From Rubinisphaera italica (lineage in GTDB: Bacteria; Planctomycetota; Planctomycetia; Planctomycetales; Planctomycetaceae), in NCBI RefSeq assembly GCF_007859715.1, contig NZ_SJPG01000001.1, positions 2,940,728 to 3,004,727 of the forward strand: DNA of 64,000 nt. The letters are read 5' to 3'. A program made the position numbers and the translations under genes. Shown one piece after another: positions 1 to 8,734 of this stretch (the stretch's first letter is position 1; every line of letters starts with the position of its first letter). The notes beneath the pieces are model-generated. The model searched no databases. It saw nothing but the letters and a program-made list of their open reading frames with translations, and was not told the origin of the DNA.

Positions 1-660
1 TTGCCCGGCTTCAGAACGATTCGTCTCGGGAAGGAGCAGCAGGAACTTATTATCCATACGGACGATTAAATCGTGCGACTTCGTTTCCATGCTCAGAAAC
101 TGGCTCAGACACGAAGTGACATATTCCTCTTCGATATTCTGAATTAACTGACGCAGCATCTTTTCCAAAGGCTGTTGCGAAGGCGAGGCAGCTGAAAGGG
201 CCAGAAAAGTGAGGGGACGCTCATGTCTTCGTGCCCGGCGAATTTCTTCAAGCAACTTCGGCTCTGCTTCTTTGATCCCTGGAACCGAATTAGAACTGTA
301 GGTCATCAGAAGTTGATCCGTGGAAAGTGCGAATTCATCAATTCCCTGTCCAATTTGACGACACAGAAACATTGTGAGCACGACTGCTGCGACTTCCGCC
401 AATGTCAGGTATAAGGATTCCAGTTGTATCTCGTATCCGAGAATACTTTTCACAATGACCAACGCCAGAATAAAACTTGCACTGACGAGTCCGAACGCCG
501 AGTTTCTGGCAAACTTCGAAATTAACATGCATACTCCGCTCAGAGTTGCCAACCCATAGACGAACGAAGCAATATTGATGGTAGGAAAGAGTCGTTCGAT
601 ATTGAACAGGATAAACAGCCAGCAAATTGTGCTGATAATCCAGAAGCGATGTGCCTGCAT
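1..660 (-). CDS. Membrane protein with degenerate GGDEF-like domain (3' end cut by window)
   Basis: This gene reads leftwards off the window edge; 220 codons are visible from the ATG at 658-660. The first ~100 residues form several hydrophobic helices (starting with WIISTICWLFILF), so the protein is membrane-anchored. From about residue 135 the sequence (EEIRRARRHERPLTFLALS, then DLIVRMDNKFLLLLPET) follows the pattern of a GGDEF diguanylate cyclase fold: the arginine-rich helix, the first strand, and the strand that normally carries GGDEF. The GGDEF loop itself reads MDNKF, so the domain probably lacks cyclase activity and may act as a sensor or scaffold. It sits just downstream of the sugar transferase on the same strand, so a role in controlling polysaccharide synthesis is plausible but inferred. 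The start is a plain ATG with no strong ribosome-binding site. Confidence 0.6.
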   Translation of the reverse strand, partial: MQAHRFWIISTICWLFILFNIERLFPTINIASFVYGLATLSGVCMLISKFARNSAFGLVSASFILALVIVKSILGYEIQLESLYLTLAEVAAVVLTMFLCRQIGQGIDEFALSTDQLLMTYSSNSVPGIKEAEPKLLEEIRRARRHERPLTFLALSAASPSQQPLEKMLRQLIQNIEEEYVTSCLSQFLSMETKSHDLIVRMDNKFLLLLPETNRSEAGQ

Positions 661-699
661 TCGATTCACCTGAAAATATCAAGACCGGTCAATGTGACC

Positions 700-1641
700 T
701 TAGTATGCACCTTTTGACCGAAAGACGGCTGCAACGGTGCGAAAAATCAGTTGGAGATCAAAGTATAGGTTACGTTTTCTGATGTACTCGATATCGAGTC
801 TGAGGCGATCATCAAAATCGACATCACTTCTCCCACTCACCTGCCAGAGTCCGGTTATGCCCGGCTTCACTTCCAGTCGTTCAGTATGCCAGAGCGTGTA
901 CGTCGTGGCAGCAAATGAAGTTGGCCGCGGCCCGACCAGGCTCATGTCTCCGCAGAGAACATTGAAGATCTGAGGCAGCTCATCCAGGCTCGTTTTTCGC
1001 AGAAATCTACCCACACGTAGAACTCTGGGATCGTTGCTCATTTTGAAATCGGGCCAGGTCAATTCGTTCAGGTGCATCAAAGACTTTTTCATCTCCTCAG
1101 CATTCTTCGACATGGTTCTCAGTTTGAACATCTTGAATCGGCGACCGAATTGGCCAGTCCGCTGTTGAAAAAAGAAAATCTGCCCTGGGTCTTCAATAAA
1201 TATGGCCAGCCCAGAAATCATAATGACGGGCAGAACAAATGGGAGCAGTAAAAGACAGATTGTGACATCAAAGATCCGTTTCGTAATTTCGTAAACAGGA
1301 TTCCTCAAAGCCTTTCTCGACGATTTCAGAGACTGCATATTTTTGGTTACGCGAGGGTAATCGACTGGTTTCATAGTGACTGACATCAGTTGACGACCTT
1401 TGGAGAGATGACAGAGGAACTCATCATCCTCAGTAGATTTTGTGACATACACTTTTTGTGAATCCGTACGAAAGAAACGTGCGATACTGCGATTCAAAGA
1501 GCAAACACTTTTAAGTGCAAACGATATGCCGTTAGTGAAGTTGGGAACAGAAGGCCATTCCTTCAGAACAACCGTTACTTTCTGAACAGACATGTTGTTT
1601 TCATTCGACTTGATTGAATCCCAGACGACACAGAACCGCAC
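700..1641 (-). CDS. Bacterial sugar transferase (polyprenyl-phosphate phosphoglycosyl transferase)
   Basis: Initiating phosphoglycosyl transferase of exopolysaccharide synthesis: these enzymes move a sugar-1-phosphate from a nucleotide sugar to undecaprenyl phosphate at the inner membrane. The catalytic half starts near residue 125 with the KRIFDV motif and one long hydrophobic re-entrant segment. It continues with the family signatures FQQRTGQFGRRFKMFKLRTM, the DPRVLRVGRFLRKTSLDELPQ block and SLVGPRP near residue 235, then GITGLWQVSGRS. The N-terminal 120 residues are soluble-looking and not recognised, so this is not the long five-helix type. The GTG at 1641 has an AAGG motif upstream; the ATG at 1593 is an alternative start giving 297 residues. 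It is divergent from the Wzz-like gene with only 44 bp between them, so both probably share one control region. Confidence 0.88.
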   Translation of the reverse strand: MRFCVVWDSIKSNENNMSVQKVTVVLKEWPSVPNFTNGISFALKSVCSLNRSIARFFRTDSQKVYVTKSTEDDEFLCHLSKGRQLMSVTMKPVDYPRVTKNMQSLKSSRKALRNPVYEITKRIFDVTICLLLLPFVLPVIMISGLAIFIEDPGQIFFFQQRTGQFGRRFKMFKLRTMSKNAEEMKKSLMHLNELTWPDFKMSNDPRVLRVGRFLRKTSLDELPQIFNVLCGDMSLVGPRPTSFAATTYTLWHTERLEVKPGITGLWQVSGRSDVDFDDRLRLDIEYIRKRNLYFDLQLIFRTVAAVFRSKGAY

Positions 1642-1685
1642 AATCGAACCTTACGGCAAATCCCTTATAATCTGCAGGCTAGATC

Positions 1686-3137
1686 ATGGCTGACAAATTG
1701 TCATCAAATTCATCATTGAGTGAATTTCTCGACTGGAAACTGTTCCGCAAATATTGGTATCTGGTAGGCCTGTCAACATTGTTTGCAGTCAGCCTGGCCG
1801 TTGCATATCTGGCTGTGACAAAGCCGATTTATGAAGCTCAGGTGAGAATTGTCGTTCAGAATTTAGGATTGGGTTTGGAAAGCACCAATCTCGCCAAAAC
1901 TTATGACAAAGAATTTCTGGCCACTCAATCCGAAGTGATTCGTAGTCCTGCAACATTGACACGCTCTCTCGAAGAACTGCCTGAACTTACAGATCCGGCC
2001 AAGCCGAAGACTCAAAGCGAACAAGTCGGCTCGATTGCAGAGGCCCTTCGAGTCAATCCGCTCGCCAAAACCGACATCATCAAATTGACCTATCAGCACT
2101 CCGACCCTCAACAGGCCACTGCGCGGCTCGAATCGATTATTAAGTGTTATCAAAATCATTTGCGTGAACTGGAAAAATCGTCGGCGTCTCGTTCGGTCGT
2201 CTTGCTGGAGCAACGCAAAGCCGAACTCGAACAGGACATCGCACAACTCCAGCAAGATTTGAAGTTGATCAGTACAAACACCAGTTCCGAGAGTCCAGAA
2301 GTGGATACTCAATCCAATTCCATGATGGAAGTTTTAACTCGACGGTTAATCGAAATCCAATCGGAAATTGCTTCCCTCACCGTGCAATTGGATCTATTGC
2401 AGGAATCCCGTAATTCCGGCAGATCACAGGTTCATTCGACGAATTCCATCGTTCTCAAAGAAGTCGAACGAAATCTCAATGCAGGTCGAACCGACCTCGC
2501 AGAAGCATCTCAAATTTATGGGCCCTCGCATCCTCAACGTTTATCGATTGAAGAACGCGTACGCATGCTGGAGTCTGCTCATACGAACGAATCGGCTGTT
2601 CTGCAAGTTGAATTACAGGCTTCACTGAAGCAATTCCAGAAAGAAGAAGAAGCCCTGCGAGAACTGATCCGTGCGGAAAATCAACGTTTAAAAACTGCTC
2701 ACAATATTCAGGGAGACGAAGTGCAGATTCAGGCGAAACTTGCTCAGGTAAGTGAACTGCATGCCTCCATTGCTGAAACGCTGCAGTCGATGAAGCTGGC
2801 CAATCAATCGTTGGCTAATGGGGACGGATCGATCGTCGTCAGCTTGCTGGATGAATTTGTCGTTCCTCAGGAATCAATCTGGCCGAAGCCTGTCCCTGTA
2901 CTTGTTATCAGTATTGTGATGGGAATCATGGCGGGAGTTGCGTGTTTACTTTGTCTGGCGGCTTACTCTCAAAATTCTCCCAAGACATCCATTGACAATC
3001 GAGCTCAAGCGGATGATTCCGTTCAGGCGGATCTTCTAGGGCAGATCCATGCTTTGCGTCGCGAAATTCAGGATATGAAGAATCCTGCAGAGCAGTCGAC
3101 TCGCCAGAAAACGTATGCCGGAGAGGAACAGGGATGA
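1686..3137 (+). CDS. Wzz/GumC-type polysaccharide chain-length determinant
   Basis: Polysaccharide co-polymerase that sets chain length and couples polymerisation to export at the inner membrane. The 483-residue protein has one N-terminal membrane helix (about residues 25-46), a long periplasmic region rich in heptad-like coiled coil (about 165-385), and a second membrane helix (about 403-428) preceded by the proline-rich PKPVP motif usual in this family. A short cytoplasmic tail of ~50 residues follows. There is no C-terminal tyrosine kinase domain, so it is the kinase-less type and any kinase must be encoded elsewhere. It opens the plus-strand operon and overlaps the next gene by 4 bp (ATGA). 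A perfect TATAAT lies at 1666-1671, only 14 bases before the ATG, so the leader would be very short; no convincing -35 box goes with it. Confidence 0.85.
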   Translation: MADKLSSNSSLSEFLDWKLFRKYWYLVGLSTLFAVSLAVAYLAVTKPIYEAQVRIVVQNLGLGLESTNLAKTYDKEFLATQSEVIRSPATLTRSLEELPELTDPAKPKTQSEQVGSIAEALRVNPLAKTDIIKLTYQHSDPQQATARLESIIKCYQNHLRELEKSSASRSVVLLEQRKAELEQDIAQLQQDLKLISTNTSSESPEVDTQSNSMMEVLTRRLIEIQSEIASLTVQLDLLQESRNSGRSQVHSTNSIVLKEVERNLNAGRTDLAEASQIYGPSHPQRLSIEERVRMLESAHTNESAVLQVELQASLKQFQKEEEALRELIRAENQRLKTAHNIQGDEVQIQAKLAQVSELHASIAETLQSMKLANQSLANGDGSIVVSLLDEFVVPQESIWPKPVPVLVISIVMGIMAGVACLLCLAAYSQNSPKTSIDNRAQADDSVQADLLGQIHALRREIQDMKNPAEQSTRQKTYAGEEQG

Positions 3138-6028
3138 ATAATCCTCAGATATCGTCCGACGATTCCTCAACTTGCAATACGGACTCTTCGTCTCGTAAAC
3201 AAATTCGCGGTTCAACGGTTCTGCTGGCTGGACGGGGCTGCTCGTTGCTGCTCAATCTGTTGACGCAGGTTGTCATTATTCGCGCGCTCTCAAAAACATC
3301 TTATGGTGAATTGGCATACGTCATTTCAATCGTCGAGCTGCTATCGATCGCAGCTGTACTCTGTATGGATAAAACGTTTTCGCGATACGGAGCCATCTAT
3401 CACGAGCAAAACGATCAAGGTCGATTTGCAGGATCTTTAATTCTGGCGATCTGTGCACCGATTTCACTGGGCATTGTCCTCATTGCTCTTGTATGGATAC
3501 TTGCTCTTTTCTTCCCAGGCTCCATCCCGCTGGATGCAACAACCTGGCCATTAATGTTACTTGTGGTATTTCTAACTCCTGGCAACGGTATTGCCAGTGT
3601 TTCACTTTCATTGCTGACAATTCTTAAAGGTGCCCGGGCAGTTTTCTTCAGAAAGCATTTCGTGGGGCCGCTGCTGAAATTAATTCTGGTGGGTGCCGTT
3701 TGCCTCTGGCAAGCTGGCCCTATTGAAATTGCATGGGCGATGGTCATCTCTGGTGGAGTCATTTTACTGATCGATTTGTGGTTGGTTGGGAAAATGGTAG
3801 CCGAGGAAGGTTTGTTATCAAATCGCGTCAAACGCGAACTGAAATTCCCGGTTCGGGAGCTCATTCGTTATGGCTTTCCAACTTTGATTTCCGATGTCGC
3901 ATTTCAAATGCGGGGTGTCATTCTTGTTGTCCTGCTGGGATGGCTGGCCACGGCCGATTCAGCGGCTTCGTATCGGGCATCGCTCTCGCTGGTTCGTGTC
4001 AACGAACTGGTGATCCTGAACTTCATGGTAATGTTTGTGCCTCTGGCCTCCCGACTGTTTTCAGCCGGTGAAACAAAGAAGCTGCTGGAAATGCACCGCA
4101 GTACCAGCTTATGGATTATGACGTTGAGCTTTCCTGTTTTTGCGGCAAGTGTGGCACTCTCCCGACCTGGAATTCAGTTGCTGTACGGAGATGCGTATCT
4201 CGATGTTACTCTCCTCATCGTGATTCTTTCCGCTGCCTACTTTGTTCAAGCATCATATGGATTTAATGGCCTGTTGCTCAGAGTCCTCGGGCACATGAAC
4301 GCCATTCTCATAATCGAATTGACGACAGCTGCAGTCACTTTGATCCTGGCCTGCTTTATGATTTCACATTGGGGAGCAGTCGGCGCAGCTGGTGCAGCTG
4401 CGGTTGGAGTCTGTTTTCAATGCTCGTTGAAAGCGTTGGCGGTCAGGCGTCATGTTCACGAGATGAATGGGTTTGGTTCATTCGTACCCAAGTTCATCAC
4501 GACCTGTATCGCATTGTGTGTTTTATGTCTGTCTTACCTGTTTAATCTGGGTTGGGTGACAGGAACGATGGTCGTACTGCTCAGCTCCTGGATCGTCCTC
4601 TGTGTCAATCGTAAGCATCTCCAGTTCGATCGTAACTTCCCGGAATTGAAGAAAGTCAGGATTTTGAATCGCTTATTAGGAATCGATGCAGAAAAGAAAC
4701 CCGAGCCTCATCAAAGTTCGTACCGACTTGCTTATATGATGTCTCGCTTTCCAAAGTTAACGGAAACATTCGTGCTCCGCGAAATGATTGAAATGGAGAA
4801 GCTGGGAATTGATGTTTCGGTTTATCCGCTCCAACGCGAAAAAACAAAATTTGTACATCCGGAAGCGAAAAAATATGTCGATCGAGCCATCTTCACTCCC
4901 TGGTTGAGCATTTCGATTTTATTCAGCTGCCTCAAAGCATTCTGCACAAAGCCATTCCTATTATTCAGCACGTTTTTTGCCCTGATCAAAGAAAACAGGA
5001 AGAGTAGAAGATTTCTGATGGGAGCGATTCTGTTCTTTCCGAAATCGATCTACCTGGCACAACGCATGGAACGCGAGAAGATCGATCATCTGCACGCCCA
5101 CTTTGCATCTCATCCTGCGATGGTCGCCTGGGTTATTCATCGACTGAGCGGAATCCCATTCAGTTTCACCGCTCATGGTTCAGATCTCCATCGGGATCAA
5201 AGCATGCTTCAGAAAAAAGTCGAAGCCGCTGCGGCAACGATTACGATTTCCGATTACAATAGAAAACTGATTATCAATCATTGCGGCGAGCAATTTGCCG
5301 AACGAATCCATGTGATTCACTGCGGAATAGATCCTGATATTTTTACACCTCAATTGGAACCGACAGATTACGAGCAGGGCCTTGGCCCCTTTCAAATGAT
5401 CTGTATCGGAACGCTGCATGAGGTGAAAGGTCAATTCCAACTGATCGAAGCCTGTAAGCGTCTGCATGACGATGCCTTCGAATTCACCTGCCATTTAATA
5501 GGAGATGGGCCGGATCGAAAATCACTTGAAGAATTTGTGAGGCAGTTGGGTTTGCAAAATCGTGTTGTTTTCCATGGACGAAAGACGTCTCATGAAATTC
5601 AACAGCTGCTAAAACAGATCGATGTGATCATTGCTCCGAGTGTTCCCACTGCAGATGGACGCCGTGAAGGAATTCCTGTCGTGTTAATGGAAGGGATGGC
5701 CTCTCATATTCCTGCCATCGCCAGTGATCTTTCAGGAATACCAGAACTGGTTAAGCACAATCAAACCGGTCTACTGGTTCCACCTCACGATACAACAGGA
5801 CTCGCCGAAGCCATCCTGACACTGGCTTCCGATCATACCCTTCGTAATCGCTTGACAGCGCAGGGGTATCAATTTGTTCGTGAAGAATTTGATGTCGCCA
5901 TCAACTCCGGGAAACTTCTGCATGTCATTCTTCCAGACCATAAATTGGCAAATGAGTTCATCGAACAATCGACCGAAGAAGACACACATCAACCCTCTCG
6001 ATATCAATCTCAGGAGATGCCTGTATGA
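3134..6028 (+). CDS. Polysaccharide flippase fused to a GT4 glycosyltransferase
   Basis: One uninterrupted 964-codon frame joins two proteins that are normally separate. Residues ~25-500 are a polytopic Wzx/MATE-like flippase (opening with GSTVLLAGRGCSLLLNLLTQVVI, many hydrophobic helices) that would move lipid-linked oligosaccharide across the inner membrane. Residues ~530-935 are a GT-B glycosyltransferase of family 4. It opens with YMMSRFPKLTETFVLREM, has HLHAHFASHPA near 650, and carries the EGIPVVLMEGMAS donor-site motif near 845 with the expected glutamates. The join at about residue 505-530 is a short charged linker. The ATG at 3134 follows an AGAGG motif and overlaps the wzz-like stop by 4 bp; the end overlaps the GT2 gene by 4 bp. 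Codon usage does not change across the join, which argues against an assembly artefact. See findings. Confidence 0.85.
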   Translation: MNNPQISSDDSSTCNTDSSSRKQIRGSTVLLAGRGCSLLLNLLTQVVIIRALSKTSYGELAYVISIVELLSIAAVLCMDKTFSRYGAIYHEQNDQGRFAGSLILAICAPISLGIVLIALVWILALFFPGSIPLDATTWPLMLLVVFLTPGNGIASVSLSLLTILKGARAVFFRKHFVGPLLKLILVGAVCLWQAGPIEIAWAMVISGGVILLIDLWLVGKMVAEEGLLSNRVKRELKFPVRELIRYGFPTLISDVAFQMRGVILVVLLGWLATADSAASYRASLSLVRVNELVILNFMVMFVPLASRLFSAGETKKLLEMHRSTSLWIMTLSFPVFAASVALSRPGIQLLYGDAYLDVTLLIVILSAAYFVQASYGFNGLLLRVLGHMNAILIIELTTAAVTLILACFMISHWGAVGAAGAAAVGVCFQCSLKALAVRRHVHEMNGFGSFVPKFITTCIALCVLCLSYLFNLGWVTGTMVVLLSSWIVLCVNRKHLQFDRNFPELKKVRILNRLLGIDAEKKPEPHQSSYRLAYMMSRFPKLTETFVLREMIEMEKLGIDVSVYPLQREKTKFVHPEAKKYVDRAIFTPWLSISILFSCLKAFCTKPFLLFSTFFALIKENRKSRRFLMGAILFFPKSIYLAQRMEREKIDHLHAHFASHPAMVAWVIHRLSGIPFSFTAHGSDLHRDQSMLQKKVEAAAATITISDYNRKLIINHCGEQFAERIHVIHCGIDPDIFTPQLEPTDYEQGLGPFQMICIGTLHEVKGQFQLIEACKRLHDDAFEFTCHLIGDGPDRKSLEEFVRQLGLQNRVVFHGRKTSHEIQQLLKQIDVIIAPSVPTADGRREGIPVVLMEGMASHIPAIASDLSGIPELVKHNQTGLLVPPHDTTGLAEAILTLASDHTLRNRLTAQGYQFVREEFDVAINSGKLLHVILPDHKLANEFIEQSTEEDTHQPSRYQSQEMPV

Positions 6029-7197
6029 CACCTCTGGAAATGACCTTTCTCGTCTGCTTATTCGTAATTGGTTATGCCTACCTGGGATTTCCTCTACTGA
6101 CATTCCTACGAAGTCTCGTCGTACGGAAAACATTTCAATGCGAAGAGATCACCCCTGCGGTGAGCCTGATTATCTGCTGTTATAATGAAGAGGCAGGTAT
6201 TGAAGAGAAGATGAAGAACGTTCTTGAGTTGGATTATCCAGCCGAGAAACTTCAGGTGCTGGTGGCCTCGGATGGTTCGACTGACCGAACGAATGAAATT
6301 GTCGCGGGTTATCAGAATAATCAAATCAAACTGCTGAAACTTCCACGGGCAGGTAAGGCACGCTCTTTGAATGCAGCCGTGCACCAGGCCAACGGAGACA
6401 TTCTAGTCTTTTCCGATGCAAACAGCATGTACGCTGCTGACTCCATTCGAGAGTTGGTCAAGCCTTTTGCAGATTTGTCGATTGGTGGCGTCGCAGGCAA
6501 TCAGGTTTATAGTAAGAATTATGACGACGGAGCCGCGGCTTCCGGCGAACAAAGTTACTGGAACTTCGATCGTTGGATGAAAATCTGGCAATCTCGTTCC
6601 GGGCATGTGATTTCAGCAACAGGTGCCATCTATGCGATTCGACGGTTCCTGTTTCAACCGGTTCCCGAAGGCGTGACAGATGATTTTGTTACTTCTACTC
6701 GCGTCATTGCTCAGGGATATCGCCTGATTTTCAACCCTCAAGCCATCTGCAGAGAGCCCGCAGCTGGGGCGGTCAAAGCGGAATTGGGGCGCAAAACCAG
6801 AGTTACAACTCGCGGATTGCGAGCAGTCTGGTGCATGAGAACGTTACTAAATCCCTTCAAGTATGGATTTTATTCATTCCAACTGTTCTCGCACAAATTA
6901 CTACGCAGGCTGGTTGTACTTCCAATCCTGGCGCTCGGCATAATCACTCCACTTCTGTGGAATCAGGGGTGGATATATCAAGCGGCGACGATATTGGAAA
7001 TTTTATTTATTGGTCTGGCTGTAGCCGGTTGTGTCGCTTCGATGACCAGGAGAAAGCCTCCTAGGTTGATGTCGCTTCCATTCTATTTCTGCATGATCAA
7101 TGTCGCCGTATTAATGGCAATCATGAATTTATTACGCGGCCATCAGGTCACTCTCTGGAACCCGCATCGTGGCGGATTGACAACTCCCACGAGTTAA
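6025..7197 (+). CDS. Membrane glycosyltransferase family 2
   Basis: A processive-type GT2 enzyme of 390 residues, likely adding a sugar to the growing exopolysaccharide at the cytoplasmic face. It begins with one membrane helix (residues 3-25). The GT-A core follows: LIICCYNEE near 50, ASDGSTD near 81, and FSDANSMY near 130 as the metal-binding DxD equivalent. GAIYAIRR lies near 205, followed by TDDFV as the acceptor aspartates. Further membrane helices lie at about 285-370. The start overlaps the preceding stop (ATGA) and has AGGAG seven bases upstream, so it is well placed. The TRGLR sequence near 265 occupies the place of the Q/RxxRW motif of processive GT2 enzymes but is not an exact match, so whether it is processive cannot be judged. 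Confidence 0.87.
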   Translation: MTPLEMTFLVCLFVIGYAYLGFPLLTFLRSLVVRKTFQCEEITPAVSLIICCYNEEAGIEEKMKNVLELDYPAEKLQVLVASDGSTDRTNEIVAGYQNNQIKLLKLPRAGKARSLNAAVHQANGDILVFSDANSMYAADSIRELVKPFADLSIGGVAGNQVYSKNYDDGAAASGEQSYWNFDRWMKIWQSRSGHVISATGAIYAIRRFLFQPVPEGVTDDFVTSTRVIAQGYRLIFNPQAICREPAAGAVKAELGRKTRVTTRGLRAVWCMRTLLNPFKYGFYSFQLFSHKLLRRLVVLPILALGIITPLLWNQGWIYQAATILEILFIGLAVAGCVASMTRRKPPRLMSLPFYFCMINVAVLMAIMNLLRGHQVTLWNPHRGGLTTPTS

Positions 7198-7246
7198 TTT
7201 TCAGGCCACATTGAGATTTCACTTTTCGCTCTATTTAGAATTTCCA

Positions 7247-8734
7247 ATGAGTACATTCCAACAGACAACACCATTCGACACGAAAACCGGCTTCATCGTC
7301 GGCTTAGTCGCAATTGTCTCCATCGGAATGGGTGGGTTGCTCTTAATCTCCCCGAAATTGGCGGCTGGATTATTTATTGCGGTCATTGCTGCCGCTTTGA
7401 TCTGGCGGTCCGTGAACGTCGCAACCTATCTAGTCTTTTTTTGTGTATATTCCAACCTCGCAGCAGTCGCAGTGAGATTCCATGGTGTTCCAGCAATAGC
7501 TGCCCATGCTGTTGTGGGGTTACTGATTATTCCCCTGTTGTATTTTATCGTACTGCGTCGTCAGCCGATTATTCTCGGACGCTCGTTTATATGGATCGCC
7601 CTCCTCACGCTCTCTCAGTTTCTGGGGGCATTATTTGCTAAGCAGCCTCAATTGGCGTGGGTTGAATTCAATTCCTTTCTACTGGAAGGCCTGCTGCTCT
7701 ATCTTCTCGTCGTCAATGTCATTCGAGATAAATCAACGTTAAGAAATGTTACATGGTCGTTACTGGTTGCGGGATTAATCTCGGGGGGGATTCCACTGTT
7801 CCAGCAGTTGAGTGGGACGTTTGAAAACAATTACGGTGGACTGGCTCAAACCGGTGATGAACCTGGCTTCACCACAGACGATGATGAAGTCGAACAAATG
7901 AGACTTTCCGGTCCCATTGGCGAAAAAAACCGTTACGCGCAGATTATGCTCATGCTGGTTCCACTCGCGTTATTCCGTATCCGTGACGAACGAGGTCTTT
8001 TACGATTGCTAGCCACGATAGCCCTCCTTTGTGCAGTCTCTGGCGTCTTTCTGGCATTTTCAAGAAGCACAATTTTGTGTGCAGGGTTTATTATTGTTCT
8101 GGCAGCCATCTTAAGGCACGTCAATCGATTCAAAGTTGCAGTGGTTGGTGCCCTTCTCTTTGCGGGTTTAATGGCGACCCCCCAGTATCGCACACGTCTT
8201 TCGAGTCTGTTGGATCTGAAATCTTTATTGATGTCAGGAAAACATTCCGAAGCGGATGGCGCTCTCAAGGGACGAGCCACGGAAATGGGAGCAGCTTTAC
8301 TTGTGTTTCGGGATCATCCTCTGATTGGAGTTGGACCTGGTCAGTTCAAATACTATTCGCGGGAATATGGAGAACGAATCGGCATCCGTGCGCTTGATCC
8401 AGAACGACAGGCCCATTGTTTACCATTGGATGTTGCTGCCGAGAATGGTCTACTCGGGTTGACAGGACTGCTGGGGCTTTTCGTAACACTTGGAGTCGGG
8501 TTGTATCGTCAAACAGAAGAAGACGTTGGCGAACTCTCTGGTCTGAAAATGGCAGTATTCTACATGTTGCTGGTTTATGGCATTACTGGATTGTTTCTGC
8601 ACTTTGCCTACATTCGTTACTTCTGGTTGATGGTCGGAATAGCCGAAGCGAGTCTGAGAATTAAATCGCTCAATCCCTCGATGATAAAAATGCCCATTTC
8701 CGATTCGCCTAAGTTTGAGCATGAGGGTATTTGA
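7247..8734 (+). CDS. O-antigen ligase/polymerase-like membrane protein (Wzy/WaaL family)
   Basis: A ~495-residue protein of about twelve hydrophobic helices with a large periplasmic loop, which fits the Wzy_C (O-antigen ligase) family. The loop near residues 215-240 is acidic (GFTTDDDEVEQ). The stretch GPIGEKNRYAQ carries the conserved asparagine/arginine region, and HPLIGVGPGQFKYYSREYG near residue 370 is the family's typical signature. AHCLPLDVAAENGLLGL, which follows it, is the usual H...E.GL.G motif. In this operon it would polymerise or attach the repeat unit delivered by the flippase. I use the ATG at 7247 rather than the upstream TTG at 7211, because the extra 12 residues have no ribosome-binding site and the ATG gives the usual helix placement. 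The stop overlaps the next ATG by one base. Confidence 0.82.
   Translation: MSTFQQTTPFDTKTGFIVGLVAIVSIGMGGLLLISPKLAAGLFIAVIAAALIWRSVNVATYLVFFCVYSNLAAVAVRFHGVPAIAAHAVVGLLIIPLLYFIVLRRQPIILGRSFIWIALLTLSQFLGALFAKQPQLAWVEFNSFLLEGLLLYLLVVNVIRDKSTLRNVTWSLLVAGLISGGIPLFQQLSGTFENNYGGLAQTGDEPGFTTDDDEVEQMRLSGPIGEKNRYAQIMLMLVPLALFRIRDERGLLRLLATIALLCAVSGVFLAFSRSTILCAGFIIVLAAILRHVNRFKVAVVGALLFAGLMATPQYRTRLSSLLDLKSLLMSGKHSEADGALKGRATEMGAALLVFRDHPLIGVGPGQFKYYSREYGERIGIRALDPERQAHCLPLDVAAENGLLGLTGLLGLFVTLGVGLYRQTEEDVGELSGLKMAVFYMLLVYGITGLFLHFAYIRYFWLMVGIAEASLRIKSLNPSMIKMPISDSPKFEHEGI

Noticed and set aside
1666..1671. Perfect TATAAT as promoter of the wzz-like gene
   Set aside because: No -35 box at the right distance, and the transcript start would leave fewer than ten leader bases. 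Mentioned under the gene but not called.
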